Positions 1 through 9,309 are shown, numbered from the stretch's first letter. The stretch: DNA of 61,860 nt from JAAUSY01 sp964526735 (GCA_964526735.1 CAZGLO010000013.1:1-61860); one strand, 5' to 3'. The notes: a model not told the origin generated them from the sequence alone. Numbers and translations: made by a program.

Positions 1-51
1 GTGCTCTACGATGAATTGTGCCGCCGCGGGTTGTTGGGCGAGGCGGGGTGA
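1..51 (+). CDS. 3' end of an unidentified gene (partial)
   Basis: The first 17 codons of the window read openly on the plus strand and end in TGA at 49-51, giving the tail VLYDELCRRGLLGEAG. The composition is ordinary for a protein C-terminus and the stop lies 10 bp before the convergent stop of the next gene, a tight packing typical of this window. The rest of the gene is outside the window, so no function can be assigned. It could also be a chance open frame, since only 51 bases are visible. Confidence 0.45.
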   Translation: MLYDELCRRGLLGEAG

Positions 52-61
52 TGAGAATGCG

Positions 62-1603
62 TTAGATCGTCTCAATCACCTCATTTGAGTCAGTTTCTTC
101 GTAGTATTCAGATGGCTCCCAAATCACTTCGGAGTCGTCGCGGTGCGAGGAGACAGCCCGCAACGTCAGCATGGTGATTTCCGGGCGGCAGTTGTAGCGA
201 ATGTGTGGCCGTCCGGCCCCCAACCCACGATTGGTATATTGATACATGCCATTGACTTGGTAGCATCCGGCGGGGTATTTGCGGCCATTCTTTGGCAGGA
301 AGGGCGCACCCAAGAAGGGCAGCGAGACCTGTCCGCCGTGCGAGTGGCCAGAAAGCTGCAGGTCAAACCGCTGCGTTGAGCCGCTCACGTCAGCGAAGTC
401 TGGCGCGTGGCAGAGGAGGATCGCCGCGCCGCGGTTGGGGAGCTTCTGCAGGACGAGGTCGAGGCGGTCTTGCCCTTTGGTGACATCATCCACGCCCGCG
501 ATGTGGAGCATAGCGTCGTCGCGGTGGAGAGTATAGACATCATTGCTCACATCAACCACATTGCTCTCTTGCAGCGCCCACCGCACGATATTGGGGTCGC
601 TCCAGGGGAGGTGGTCGTGATTGCCAAGCACCGCGAACGTCGCATCTTTGGGGGTAAGCTGCCGTAGGGCAATGACGAGTTCATCCGCATAGCGCTCTGC
701 CTTGACGGTCACGAAGTCGCCCGTAATCACCACGGCATCGGGCTGCTCCTGATTGATAAGCCACACCGCCTCCAGCAGCCGCTCAGCCGTCATCTCGGTA
801 TCCATGTGGATATCGCTGATGTGGGCGATGCGGTAGCCGTGGAAGGCAGGCGACATATGCGGCAGCGTGAGCCGGATAGGGCGTATTTCGATGTCGGTTG
901 AGGGTTCTGCCCCCGCGTTGCGCATTGAGAAGTCGTCCATCATATCGCGGGTGGTCTCTACTGTCTGGGAGAGGGCTTGTTGCAACAATGATGGGCGTGG
1001 CTCTTCATCTTTGATGATGCGCGACCCGACAAACACATCGTTCCCCGGCTTTTCCTCTGGATCAGGGGCCATCATCTCTTGCACCTTGCTGCGAGTGGTG
1101 TCAAGTGCATGGGTCATGTTCTCTTGCGCCGATGAGATGCGGTCGCGGGCAAAGGTGAGCGTTTCCTCAAACCGCGCACGCGCTGGAGCCAATGATGGCA
1201 AGGGGGCGCGGCGGGGCTGAAAGGTGCTTGTGCTCTTGATACGCTGTTCGGCATCGATCTCTTTCTCGTGATCATCAGCCAAAATGTCTTCCAAATCGGG
1301 GTCTTCAAGGTTGGACATCTCTTGCACAAAAGAGCGTGCTTGTGAGATCATCGTCTGTAGTGGCCCTCGTTGCGACGACTGGGGTTTGGCAAAGGGATCA
1401 TCGGGAACATCGGGATCATTAGGAGCGTTGGGGTCTCCAGCATCGATGGGGATATTGATGGGCCGGTCGTGATCGTTGAGAGGAGGGGCGGGGCGGTGTT
1501 CATCTTGGTCAGGGTCTTCAAGCGTATTCAGTTCTTGCAGCATCGAACGTGTTGTCCCAAGTGCTTGGGAAAGAGCCTTTTTCAATGAGGCACGGAGAGG
1601 CAT
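62..1603 (-). CDS. Calcineurin-like metallophosphoesterase with repeat-bearing N-terminal extension
   Basis: The C-terminal half (about residues 256-480) carries the full binuclear-metal phosphoesterase motif set: SDIHMD, GDF, GNHD, a later CHAPD histidine and GHSHGGQ. This arrangement resembles the YaeI/YkuE group, which acts on membrane-associated phosphoesters, although no signal peptide or membrane segment is visible. The first 250 residues are unusual. They hold four related amphipathic stretches (near residues 4-35, 79-106, 141-184 and 203-228) with patterns like LSQALGTTRSMLQELNTLED, separated by acidic and proline-rich linkers. I chose the ATG at 1603 because a GGAAGGGGG Shine-Dalgarno sits 6 nt upstream; a TTG at 1609 would abut it. 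The phosphoesterase call is firm and the substrate is unknown. Confidence 0.88.
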   Translation of the reverse strand: MPLRASLKKALSQALGTTRSMLQELNTLEDPDQDEHRPAPPLNDHDRPINIPIDAGDPNAPNDPDVPDDPFAKPQSSQRGPLQTMISQARSFVQEMSNLEDPDLEDILADDHEKEIDAEQRIKSTSTFQPRRAPLPSLAPARARFEETLTFARDRISSAQENMTHALDTTRSKVQEMMAPDPEEKPGNDVFVGSRIIKDEEPRPSLLQQALSQTVETTRDMMDDFSMRNAGAEPSTDIEIRPIRLTLPHMSPAFHGYRIAHISDIHMDTEMTAERLLEAVWLINQEQPDAVVITGDFVTVKAERYADELVIALRQLTPKDATFAVLGNHDHLPWSDPNIVRWALQESNVVDVSNDVYTLHRDDAMLHIAGVDDVTKGQDRLDLVLQKLPNRGAAILLCHAPDFADVSGSTQRFDLQLSGHSHGGQVSLPFLGAPFLPKNGRKYPAGCYQVNGMYQYTNRGLGAGRPHIRYNCRPEITMLTLRAVSSHRDDSEVIWEPSEYYEETDSNEVIETI

Positions 1604-1836
1604 AAACAACCCCCTTCCAAAATCAAGACGGTTCAGAACCGTAGCGAATATCGTGGTCTGTTTTCTTTTTTCCTCTTGCTCTACGACCGCAGGTGGATAT
1701 GATGGCGAAGCGTGTGCGATAGGGCAATATCATAGCAGAGAACCCCCCTATTCGCAACCTCTATCCATCCCTCGTCCATCCCTCATCCACCCCTTTCCAC
1801 TCGCCCCCGCTGTATTCCCACACGCTTGCCACATAA

Positions 1837-3237
1837 CTACCCAATGAGGATCTTCTCTTCGGGGTATTCGACCAACTGCGTGCGTTGTTGCTGTGCGAGT
1901 GCAACAACGATGGTCAACGCCCCAAGCCGTCCCCAGAACATCGCCACAATGATGACCAGCTGGCCAAAGTGGTTGAGTTCGTGGGTGAAGGAGAGTGTGA
2001 GACCACAGGTCGCAAATGCAGACACTACTTCAAAGAGTGCTTTATGTACATCCACATCGTGGGTCATCAATATGAGCCATGTCGCGGTCACCACGAAGAC
2101 GAGAGAGATGGTCAACACGGCGGCGGCCTTCCGCACCATCATTGACCCAATGCTGCGCTTGCCCACTTGGACAGCAGGCATCCCGCGGGCATAGCTCCAA
2201 ATTGAGATCATCAGGATGGCAAAGGTGCCGGTGGTAATCCCCCCGCCCATCGACGCGGGTGCCGCGCCAATAAACATCAGGATGATGAGCATCAGTTGGC
2301 TGGCGGGCGAGATGGCATCAAATGGCTGAATACCGGCAAATCCGGCTGTCCGCGCCGACACCGACTGGAAAAAACAGACGAACAATTGGCGATGCCACGA
2401 CTCATCTGCCAATGTCGCGCCGGTTTGCCGCTCTGCGAGGAACATCGTAATACCGCCCACCACGGTAAGCGATATCACCACGATGAGTGTGAGGCGGGTG
2501 TGGAGCGACAGCCGAAAGTCCTGCGGCAGCACGATGATATTAGCAAGCACGGGGATACCCAAACCGCCCGTGAAGATCAGCCCGCCCATAATCATCAGGG
2601 AGATGTCGTCGTTGGGGATGCCCATAGGGTATTGCTCTGGCAGCGCGCCAAAGAGATCAAATCCGGCATTGCAGAAGGAAGAAACCGCGTGGAAAATCGC
2701 AAAGAAGAACGCTCTGCCATTGCCCAATGCCGCCCGCCAATGCAGCCATAACAACACCGCCCCGATAGCCTCAATCGTCAGCACGGTAAAGAGCACGCGG
2801 CGGGTCAGATCGAGGATTGCGCCGGGCATCACCAGGCCAAGCGAGTCGCAAAGGGCCAGGCGGTCAACCAAGGCGATTTTGCGGCCCAAAAGCCGAAACA
2901 TAATGACAGCAACCACCATAAACCCCACCCCACCGACCTGGATGAGCACCAAGAGGATCGTTTGCCCAAGCCAAGAAAGCTCAACGCCAGGGGTGATGAT
3001 AGAGAGGCCGGTCACGCTGAGCGCCGACGTGGTCGTAAATAGCGCTTCGGTGATGGAGAGCCGATCCGGTGCGCCCATCCCCGGCAGGAGGAGGATGAGT
3101 GTCCCGATGGCAATCATCAAGGCAAGCCCCCCGACAATGCGCAATGCTGGGGCGGCATGATGGTGTCTCTGAAACCGATGTCCACGTCTGATCTGCTTCC
3201 AGAAGATCCGTGCACGCCGGTAAAATCTGAACTTCAT
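1837..3237 (-). CDS. ktrB: TrkH/KtrB-type potassium uptake channel subunit
   Basis: This 466-residue polytopic membrane protein has the four pseudo-repeated pore loops of the Trk/Ktr/HKT superfamily. The selectivity-filter glycines lie in TTSALSVTGLS, SSFCNAGFDLF, SARTAGFAGI and SAFATCGLTLS. The basic N-terminus is cytoplasmic, as usual. It lies 40 bp downstream of the RCK-domain gene that would gate it, in the same orientation, so the two likely form one K+ uptake system. No strong ribosome binding site precedes the ATG at 3237, which suggests translational coupling to the upstream gene. KtrB and TrkH are hard to separate by eye; the single short RCK partner favours the Ktr type. Confidence 0.93.
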   Translation of the reverse strand: MKFRFYRRARIFWKQIRRGHRFQRHHHAAPALRIVGGLALMIAIGTLILLLPGMGAPDRLSITEALFTTTSALSVTGLSIITPGVELSWLGQTILLVLIQVGGVGFMVVAVIMFRLLGRKIALVDRLALCDSLGLVMPGAILDLTRRVLFTVLTIEAIGAVLLWLHWRAALGNGRAFFFAIFHAVSSFCNAGFDLFGALPEQYPMGIPNDDISLMIMGGLIFTGGLGIPVLANIIVLPQDFRLSLHTRLTLIVVISLTVVGGITMFLAERQTGATLADESWHRQLFVCFFQSVSARTAGFAGIQPFDAISPASQLMLIILMFIGAAPASMGGGITTGTFAILMISIWSYARGMPAVQVGKRSIGSMMVRKAAAVLTISLVFVVTATWLILMTHDVDVHKALFEVVSAFATCGLTLSFTHELNHFGQLVIIVAMFWGRLGALTIVVALAQQQRTQLVEYPEEKILIG

Positions 3238-3277
3238 GTTCTTGTGGTGACTACGGGCTATATGTGTATCGGGTTCG

Positions 3278-3946
3278 TCAGGTTAGTTCGTGTAGACGGG
3301 AAATTTCGGTATCGCTTCCAATGACGACCAACACATCGTCGTTGTGGAACATATAGTCGGGCTTGGGAGAGACCGTCAACGTCCGCCCACGCTTGACCAA
3401 CAACACCGTCACGCCAAACTTATTGCGCAGGTCAGTCTCTACCAGCGTGCTGCCCACCAACGACCGCGGGACATGCAGCTCAGTGAGGCTATAACCCGGC
3501 TCAAGCTCAAGCTGATCGAGCACGCCCGGCCCACTGAGCACATGCGCCAACCGGCGGCCAGCGTCGTGCTCTGGCAAGACGACGTGGTCGGCCCCAACCC
3601 GCAGCAAGATCGTCCGTTGGCGTTGGGTGGTTGCTTTGCAGACCACATAGCGCACCCCGATGGTCTTAAGTGCGACGGTTGTCATCAGGTTGCACTCAAA
3701 ATTGCTCCCAATCGCCACCACGACGGTGTCAAACGACACAATATCTACTTCGCGTAGGGCATCCTCATCAGTGGAGTCGAGTGTCACGACATGGGTGACT
3801 TGGTCGGCGAGGCGCTGAACGATTTCATTGTCGCGGTCGATACCTAAAACCGAAAATCCGCGCTCTACCAATGTCATGGCGAGGCTTATTCCAAAGCGCC
3901 CTAGCCCAATCACGGCAAATTCTTGCTTTTTCCTTTGGGGACTCAC
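3278..3946 (-). CDS. ktrA: KtrA/TrkA-type RCK regulatory subunit of potassium uptake
   Basis: The N-terminus holds a Rossmann dinucleotide-binding motif (VIGLGRFG), an acidic residue closing the second strand (GIDRDNE) and the typical FDTVVVAIG strand of an RCK-N domain. The last 80 residues match an RCK-C domain (LHVPRSLVGSTLVETDLRNK). I chose the GTG at 3946 over an ATG at 4039. It has a GAGG Shine-Dalgarno 6 nt upstream, gives the usual 222-residue KtrA length, and removes a Cys-rich tail that looks like translated leader. The protein should bind nucleotides in the cytoplasm and gate the channel encoded by the next gene. Confidence 0.93.
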   Translation of the reverse strand: MSPQRKKQEFAVIGLGRFGISLAMTLVERGFSVLGIDRDNEIVQRLADQVTHVVTLDSTDEDALREVDIVSFDTVVVAIGSNFECNLMTTVALKTIGVRYVVCKATTQRQRTILLRVGADHVVLPEHDAGRRLAHVLSGPGVLDQLELEPGYSLTELHVPRSLVGSTLVETDLRNKFGVTVLLVKRGRTLTVSPKPDYMFHNDDVLVVIGSDTEISRLHELT

Positions 3947-4038
3947 GATACACCTCGTGGTAGTTGTGGCATGTTTCGGGGGAATCCCCCACGACGTACA
4001 GCATGACGTACAGTCCGTACAATCGTCGTGACCGTGCA
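3947..4038 (-). promoter_or_regulatory. Structured 5' leader of ktrA
   Basis: Between the predicted transcription start and the GTG of ktrA the leader contains a perfect hairpin, GGGGG-ATT-CCCCC on the minus strand (3978-3990). It also holds two direct copies of a GACGTACAG word (near 3993-4013) flanked by ACGAC and GTCGT arms that can pair. No known riboswitch class is recognised; in particular I do not see a ydaO/yuaA-type c-di-AMP aptamer. The structure itself is read directly. A regulatory role is inference. Confidence 0.35.
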
Positions 4039-4044
4039 CTGACT

Positions 4045-4053
4045 ATAGTACCA
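4045..4053 (-). promoter_or_regulatory. Extended -10 promoter element for ktrA-ktrB
   Basis: On the minus strand this reads TGGTACTAT, an extended -10 (TGn followed by a TATAAT-like hexamer) placed about 100 bp before the ktrA start. The same word precedes the L,D-transpeptidase gene at 56067-56075. No convincing -35 lies 16-18 bp upstream. Confidence 0.45.
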
Positions 4054-4195
4054 TAAGCTCCCAAAAAAGGAAGTTTGGCATAGTAGGCGAGGCCATGTTG
4101 TGGTAGCATGCGTACACGCACGCCGACCGCGTGATACCAACATCATCGAACCTACATGCTGAGAGTAACACACAAGTAGCGAAGGCACATACTAT

Positions 4196-5737
4196 ATGCA
4201 ATCAATTCCGTGTAACAATCCTCTCCGCGATGGAATGAACGTCGAGCGCACCCCCGAACCATGTACCATGGTCATCTTTGGGGCAAGTGGTGATCTCACC
4301 AGACGCAAGCTGATGCCCGCCCTCTACCACCTCACCCGCCAGCGTCTGCTGCCATCTGGGTTTCGGGTGATTGGCTTTGCCCGCCGCGATTGGAGCGATA
4401 CCTACTTTTGCCAGCAGATGTTTGAAAGCGTCAACCAAAATTTGCATGCCGGTGGGGCCGACCCGGCAATGTGGCAGAGTTTTTCGCAAGGTATTCAATT
4501 TGAGGGCGGTGATTATTCCGAAGAAGAAGGATACGACCGACTCGCACGCTGTCTCGAAGATATAGATGACGAACGTGGTACCAAAGGCAACCGTGTCTTT
4601 TATCTCGCCACCCCGCCCAGCGCCTACCCCTCTATCATCAGTCGGCTTGGCTCCCATGGCCTTGCGCAGTCGGAACGAGGCGGCTGGACGCGGGTGATTG
4701 TCGAAAAGCCCTTTGGCCACGACCTGGAAAGCGCCCAAAAGCTCAACCAGCAACTGCTCTCGGTCTTCCGCGAAGACCAAATCTATCGCATTGACCACTA
4801 TCTTGGCAAGGAAACCGTCCAAAACATCTTGGTGTTCCGCTTTGGCAACGGTATTTTTGAGCCTATCTGGAACCGGCGGCACATTGACCACGTCCAGATC
4901 ACGGTCGCTGAGAACATTGGTGTTGGCACGCGCGGTGGTTATTATGACCATAGTGGGGCATTGCGCGATATGGTGCAAAACCATATGATGCAATTGCTTG
5001 CGCTGGTGGCGATGGAGCCGCCCGTCGCCTACGATGCCAATGCGGTGCGCGATGAAAAGGTCAAGGTCTTCCGCGCCATCCGCCCCATCCCCCCGGATCT
5101 TGTCCCCACGATGACCGCTCGTGGCCAATATGGGGCAGGGAATATTGCGGGTGAAGCAATTGAAGGCTATCGCGAGGTGGAGGGGGTTGACCCCAACTCG
5201 CGCACAGAAACCTATGTCGCACTCAAGCTGATGGTTGAGAACTGGCGGTGGGCGGGGGTACCGTTCTACCTCCGCACTGGCAAGGCGTTGCCCAAGCGCG
5301 TGAGCGAGATTGCCATCTATTTCCGGTCTGTCCCGCACATGCTGTTTGACAAAACCCCAACAACGCACATTGACCCCAACGTGCTCGTGATGAGAATACA
5401 GCCCGATGAAGGCATTACGCTTAGATTTAACTCCAAAGTCCCCGGCCAAACAGTGCAAATCCGCCCCGTAACGATGGATTTTGGGTATGGGTCATCGTTT
5501 GGCATTACATCGCCCGAAGCATATGAGCGGTTGCTGCTCGACTCGATGCTTGGGGATAGTACGCTGTTCACCCGCGGCGATGAGGTGGAAACATCTTGGT
5601 CGTTGATGACGCCTATCTTGCGTGAGTGGGAACAAGGCGCTCCTAGCCCCTTCCCCAACTATGAGGCAGGCACATGGGGGCCGCAAGAAGCCAATGACCT
5701 CCTGGCGCAAGACGGGCGCAGTTGGAGAAGACTGTGA
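4196..5737 (+). CDS. zwf: Glucose-6-phosphate 1-dehydrogenase
   Basis: The enzyme oxidises glucose 6-phosphate to 6-phosphoglucono-lactone, reducing NAD(P)+, at the entry of the oxidative pentose phosphate pathway. The N-terminal nucleotide motif GASGDLTRRKLMPALY is at about residue 28. The family signature RIDHYLGKETVQN, containing the substrate-binding Lys and catalytic His region, is near residue 197. The length of 513 residues is normal for bacterial Zwf. A GAAGG ribosome binding site lies 10 nt before the ATG at 4196; an internal ATG at 4235 is possible but has a weaker site. opcA follows 77 bp downstream, the usual partner arrangement. Confidence 0.97.
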   Translation: MQSIPCNNPLRDGMNVERTPEPCTMVIFGASGDLTRRKLMPALYHLTRQRLLPSGFRVIGFARRDWSDTYFCQQMFESVNQNLHAGGADPAMWQSFSQGIQFEGGDYSEEEGYDRLARCLEDIDDERGTKGNRVFYLATPPSAYPSIISRLGSHGLAQSERGGWTRVIVEKPFGHDLESAQKLNQQLLSVFREDQIYRIDHYLGKETVQNILVFRFGNGIFEPIWNRRHIDHVQITVAENIGVGTRGGYYDHSGALRDMVQNHMMQLLALVAMEPPVAYDANAVRDEKVKVFRAIRPIPPDLVPTMTARGQYGAGNIAGEAIEGYREVEGVDPNSRTETYVALKLMVENWRWAGVPFYLRTGKALPKRVSEIAIYFRSVPHMLFDKTPTTHIDPNVLVMRIQPDEGITLRFNSKVPGQTVQIRPVTMDFGYGSSFGITSPEAYERLLLDSMLGDSTLFTRGDEVETSWSLMTPILREWEQGAPSPFPNYEAGTWGPQEANDLLAQDGRSWRRL

Positions 5738-5814
5738 GATTCTGCTGTCCCGTAAGAAATATGTATCCTGTTGTGGATAGAGTGGCAGATGCTCGTTAGA
5801 GGAGTAGCAGATTT

Positions 5815-7023
5815 ATGCAAGAACAAGCACAATTCCGTTCTGCGCAACCAACGGATGTCCGTACCGTTCACCAAGAGTTGTCAAAGCTGTGGGACAACGT
5901 GTCTCAGGAGCATAATACCCGCACCGAATCAGCGATGCGCGTGTGCACGCTCAACCTTATCGTCTGTACGCCAAGCGCGGACGTGGCCGACCAGATGAGC
6001 GCGACCATCCAACATGTGATGACGCGCCATCCCAACCGCTCTATCGTTATCGTCAATCACCCGAAGTCGGAGGAGTCGAAGGTCGATATGTGGGTGCAGG
6101 CGCATTGCCAGCTCCCCATGCCCGGCAAGCCGCAGGTGTGTGGCGAACAGATCAGCATTGAGGCGCACGGTTCGGCATTTAACCAAGCAGCCGGTATTCT
6201 CCTCTCGCTGCTGCTACCAGATTTGCCGGTTATCTTGTGGTGGCCGGGGAGAGCACCCTTTGACAGCCCCCTCCTCTCGCGCCTCTACCATATGATAGAC
6301 CGCGTGATCGTCGATTCGGCCACGTTTACCGACCCCGATTATGACCTCACCCGCATGGCAAAGCTGCACGGCAAAGAGGTGGTTGGTGGCGATATGTCTA
6401 TCCCAAGCTATCCGGGCTATGTCATCAGCGATATGAATTGGCTGCGGCTCAACCCGTGGCGCGAGATTGTGGCCCAATTCTTCGATACGCCAACCGCACA
6501 ACGCTATGTCCACAACCTGGATCGGGTGGAGATCTGTTATACGAATGACCCAAATACGCCCACAAACCGCATCCAAGCGCTGTTGTTTGTTGGGTGGCTG
6601 GCAACGCGGTTGCAGTGGCGGCCCCTCGATGATACGGTCAGCATTGAGGACGATATGATCCGGTTCAACCTACGCCGCCCGGCTCCGAGCGACAAACCTA
6701 AAGCAGTGCGGTTCACCGTCGTTGAGCTACATGCAATCGAGTCTAATGAGCCGCTCCCCTGCATCTCCGCCGTGCGCATGTACTCAACTGTCGATATGGA
6801 AGGCTCTTTTACCGCAGAACAGACTGATACCCCCTCAGTGGTCAAGATGGTAGCGCATATGAGCGAATGCCACGACGGCGAGCCGTATGAGTGGCTGATG
6901 GAGGTTGAGCACGATTCAGAGGAAAAGATCCTCTCCGATGAGCTTCGGATCGTCAGCTATGACCGCGTCTTCACCGAAACACTGCATATGGCAGGCATCT
7001 TGGGACGCTACCTCATCTCGTAG
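5815..7023 (+). CDS. opcA: OpcA-type glucose-6-phosphate dehydrogenase assembly protein
   Basis: This 402-residue soluble protein matches the OpcA family, which in cyanobacteria and actinobacteria promotes assembly and redox activation of G6PDH. Recognisable segments include ARVCTLNLIV-like strand starts, the conserved region ending LLPDLPVILWWPG near residue 140, and a C-terminal half with alternating strands. A GAGGAG ribosome binding site lies about 10 nt before the ATG. The gene directly follows zwf on the same strand, and this pairing supports the assignment as much as the sequence does. It ends convergently with the PucR-like gene. Confidence 0.9.
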   Translation: MQEQAQFRSAQPTDVRTVHQELSKLWDNVSQEHNTRTESAMRVCTLNLIVCTPSADVADQMSATIQHVMTRHPNRSIVIVNHPKSEESKVDMWVQAHCQLPMPGKPQVCGEQISIEAHGSAFNQAAGILLSLLLPDLPVILWWPGRAPFDSPLLSRLYHMIDRVIVDSATFTDPDYDLTRMAKLHGKEVVGGDMSIPSYPGYVISDMNWLRLNPWREIVAQFFDTPTAQRYVHNLDRVEICYTNDPNTPTNRIQALLFVGWLATRLQWRPLDDTVSIEDDMIRFNLRRPAPSDKPKAVRFTVVELHAIESNEPLPCISAVRMYSTVDMEGSFTAEQTDTPSVVKMVAHMSECHDGEPYEWLMEVEHDSEEKILSDELRIVSYDRVFTETLHMAGILGRYLIS

Positions 7024-7037
7024 GCGGAAGGCAGGAC

Positions 7038-7076
7038 GGGGGGGGCGGTGCGAGAGAATCATCCCCCACCCCCGCC
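7038..7076. terminator. G/C-run terminator-like element between convergent genes
   Basis: The 55-bp gap between the convergent opcA and PucR-like genes holds a run of eight G (7038-7045), and then two runs of five C followed by CCC (7063-7076). These can pair into a strong stem with the intervening GAGAGAAT in the loop. There is no clear U tract on either strand, so a bidirectional terminator is only a likely interpretation. Confidence 0.35.
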
Positions 7077-7078
7077 CG

Positions 7079-8659
7079 CTACGACGACGTTGAATGACTA
7101 TCGGGAGGAGTCTCATCCACATTGCTCAAGACACGATGTGCCCGTAGGGCAAGCCACAATGCAAAATGCTCCTCCGAATCGTTGACATCCATATTGCTGA
7201 TCTGTTTGATGCGTTCAAGCCGGTAGAGGAGCGTGTTGCGGTGGACGTGCAACGCCTGCGATGTGGCGCGGAGGTTGCCGAGGTTGTTGAAATATTCCTC
7301 TAGCGTGCGCAGCAATTCACCATCTTGCTTGCGGTCGTAGGCGACCAGTTTGGAGAGCGTTTCGCGGTAGAATGTCCACATTTCCGGCTCATCTCGCAAC
7401 AACACCAGCAGCCGATAAACCCCCAAATCGCTAAAGGCAAGCACTCGCCCCATTCCGAAGAGTTGGCGGCCAAGGTAGAGTGCTTGTTCTGCCTCTTTGA
7501 GCGTCCGCGCCCAATCAAGCAGCGTTGGGGCAGATGTTCCCAGTGCAATCGTGATACCTTGGTAATCGCGCTGTAGTTGTTCGCACAATGCTTCGGCAAG
7601 CTCACGCGGACGCATTCCTTTCTCCTGGATAGGTAGCATACACAGCACGCCGTTGTCGCGCCGCAGGAGTGGAGCGGAGATCCCCCGTCGTGATAGCTCC
7701 CCCTGCGTCGTGCTCAAGATACGGCTTTGCATGGCGGAAGAGGCATTCTCCAGAGAGAGGAGCAGCGCGACGTAAGGCAGTGTCAGGTCATACCCAAGCT
7801 CTTCCCCCCGCTGTATCAATGCGGCCGGGTCGGCGGGAGGGCCGACGAGCACGGTTGAGAGAAAATCGCCCCGCAATCGCTCCTCAGCCGCCTGTACCGC
7901 CTGCTCACGTGCAAAGACAAGCCCTAATGCGGCTGCTCCCTGCGAGGTGGCAAGCCGATCCCACTCATCGAGCGTATTGCCTGCAATGGCGAGATAGCCG
8001 TGTGACTGCGCTGGCGTCCCAATAAGCTCTACCCATATTTGCTGGCTCAAGAGGGAACTATCGCCACAGCAGTCGGGACGCAGCGATTGTAACGCCACCC
8101 GCCCTTGGCCTTGACCCAGAATAGAGCGGATTTCGCCGTTGGAGGCGTAGCAGGCAAGGCTTTGATTCGTCCGCTCTGCCACAATCTCCAACAGCTCAAT
8201 TGTGGCCTCTTGCGAGATGGAGCGTTGGGTGAGCAGGTTGTAGAGTTGCGCACCCCGCCGTTCAAGTTGCGCTTCGTAGTCGGTGATAAGACGGGCGACT
8301 TCGCGCTCAATCTCGCGCAGGTCGGTATCGTCAGGGAGCTGGAGCAGCGGCAGGTTGATCTCCTCCGCCGCTACGGTATCTTCGTCCGTAATTGTGCCAA
8401 CAAACGCCACGGCGGCCACAGGAGCTTGTGCCAAACGCCGCACGAGGTTGGCCAATGTCAGACGTGGGTCGAGCGCTTGGGCCGCCTGCACAGACAGCAA
8501 AGCGACCTCTCCTCCCCGGAGATCAACGAAGGCGGGCAACTTGGTGCGCATCATCACCACCCAGGTGACTTGATGTCGAAGGTTGGCACTTCCGGCGACG
8601 ACACGTACCTTGGGAGGGAGTGCTAGCCGCAGGATATCTCGAACTGTGACGTTTGGCAT
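7079..8659 (-). CDS. PucR/CdaR-family transcriptional regulator
   Basis: The N-terminal 130 residues begin VTVRDILRLALPPKVRVVAG and contain LRGGEVALLS, the pattern of the PucR N-terminal sensory domain. The middle region (about 150-400) resembles the GGDEF-like/GAF part of CdaR and PucR proteins. The last 70 residues form the PucR C-terminal helix-turn-helix, with LEEYFNNLGNLRATSQALHV followed by HRNTLLYRLERIKQI. Proteins of this family typically activate purine, sugar-acid or amino-acid catabolic genes. No catabolic operon adjoins it here: its upstream neighbours are an HD protein and aspS on the same strand. The effector is therefore unknown. Confidence 0.9.
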   Translation of the reverse strand: MPNVTVRDILRLALPPKVRVVAGSANLRHQVTWVVMMRTKLPAFVDLRGGEVALLSVQAAQALDPRLTLANLVRRLAQAPVAAVAFVGTITDEDTVAAEEINLPLLQLPDDTDLREIEREVARLITDYEAQLERRGAQLYNLLTQRSISQEATIELLEIVAERTNQSLACYASNGEIRSILGQGQGRVALQSLRPDCCGDSSLLSQQIWVELIGTPAQSHGYLAIAGNTLDEWDRLATSQGAAALGLVFAREQAVQAAEERLRGDFLSTVLVGPPADPAALIQRGEELGYDLTLPYVALLLSLENASSAMQSRILSTTQGELSRRGISAPLLRRDNGVLCMLPIQEKGMRPRELAEALCEQLQRDYQGITIALGTSAPTLLDWARTLKEAEQALYLGRQLFGMGRVLAFSDLGVYRLLVLLRDEPEMWTFYRETLSKLVAYDRKQDGELLRTLEEYFNNLGNLRATSQALHVHRNTLLYRLERIKQISNMDVNDSEEHFALWLALRAHRVLSNVDETPPDSHSTSS

Positions 8660-8706
8660 AGGCTAAGGCCCCGTTACTAAGTGATTTATTCCTCGGTAGA
8701 CGTATT

Positions 8707-9309
8707 CTAGGATGCTGTATGTGTCCCCGCGATGCCAAGGCGTGGTGCCTCTGCCTGCAACGCGGCAATCACTTCCTTGATGACCTCCTCAAGCGGCATA
8801 CCAAGCTCTTCCGCTCCGCGCGCAATGTCTTCACGGTTGACCTTGGCCGCAAACGACTTATCCTTCATTTTCTTGCGCACAGACGACACCTTGAGGCTGT
8901 GGACACTCTTATCGGGCCGCACCCACACCGCCGCCACAACTAACCCGCTCAGCTCATCAACGGCGTAGAGTGTCTTCTCCATCGGCGTGATGCGCTCTAC
9001 TCCGGTGTAGTCGGCGTGGCTCAAGATGGCGCGGCAGACCTCGTCACTCCACCCCTGCTCGCGGAGAAAGGCCACGCCATTGTATGGATGCCCTTCTTGC
9101 CCCTGCTCATGATTAGGATAGCGTTCGTAGTCCATATCGTGCAGCAGGCCCACCGCCGTCCAGAGATCAACGTCGGCCTCGCTCTTCTGGGCAAAATGGT
9201 GCATACACGCGGCGACTGCTTCGCAGTGGTTGCGCAAGCTCTCTGCCTCAACCCACTCATGCAGAATGGCACGCGCTTGATCGGTCAAATTGGTCGATGT
9301 GGCCGTCAT
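8707..9309 (-). CDS. HD-domain phosphohydrolase-like protein
   Basis: This 200-residue protein has the HD superfamily metal ligands: a first His in RNHCEAV, the HD pair in GLLHDMD, a later histidine in AILSHAD and a conserved Asp in YAVDELSG. It resembles the small HDIG-type hydrolases often annotated as metal-dependent phosphohydrolases of unknown substrate. Its ATG overlaps the aspS stop by four bases (ATGA), so it is translationally coupled to aspS. The C-terminal 60 residues are charged and helical. The fold is clear; the substrate is not. Confidence 0.85.
   Translation of the reverse strand: MTATSTNLTDQARAILHEWVEAESLRNHCEAVAACMHHFAQKSEADVDLWTAVGLLHDMDYERYPNHEQGQEGHPYNGVAFLREQGWSDEVCRAILSHADYTGVERITPMEKTLYAVDELSGLVVAAVWVRPDKSVHSLKVSSVRKKMKDKSFAAKVNREDIARGAEELGMPLEEVIKEVIAALQAEAPRLGIAGTHTAS

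Noticed and set aside
4202..5458. Long minus-strand open frame (418 residues) opposite zwf
   Set aside because: It lies wholly antisense to a strongly supported gene, shows no family resemblance, and arises from the GC-rich third codon positions of zwf.
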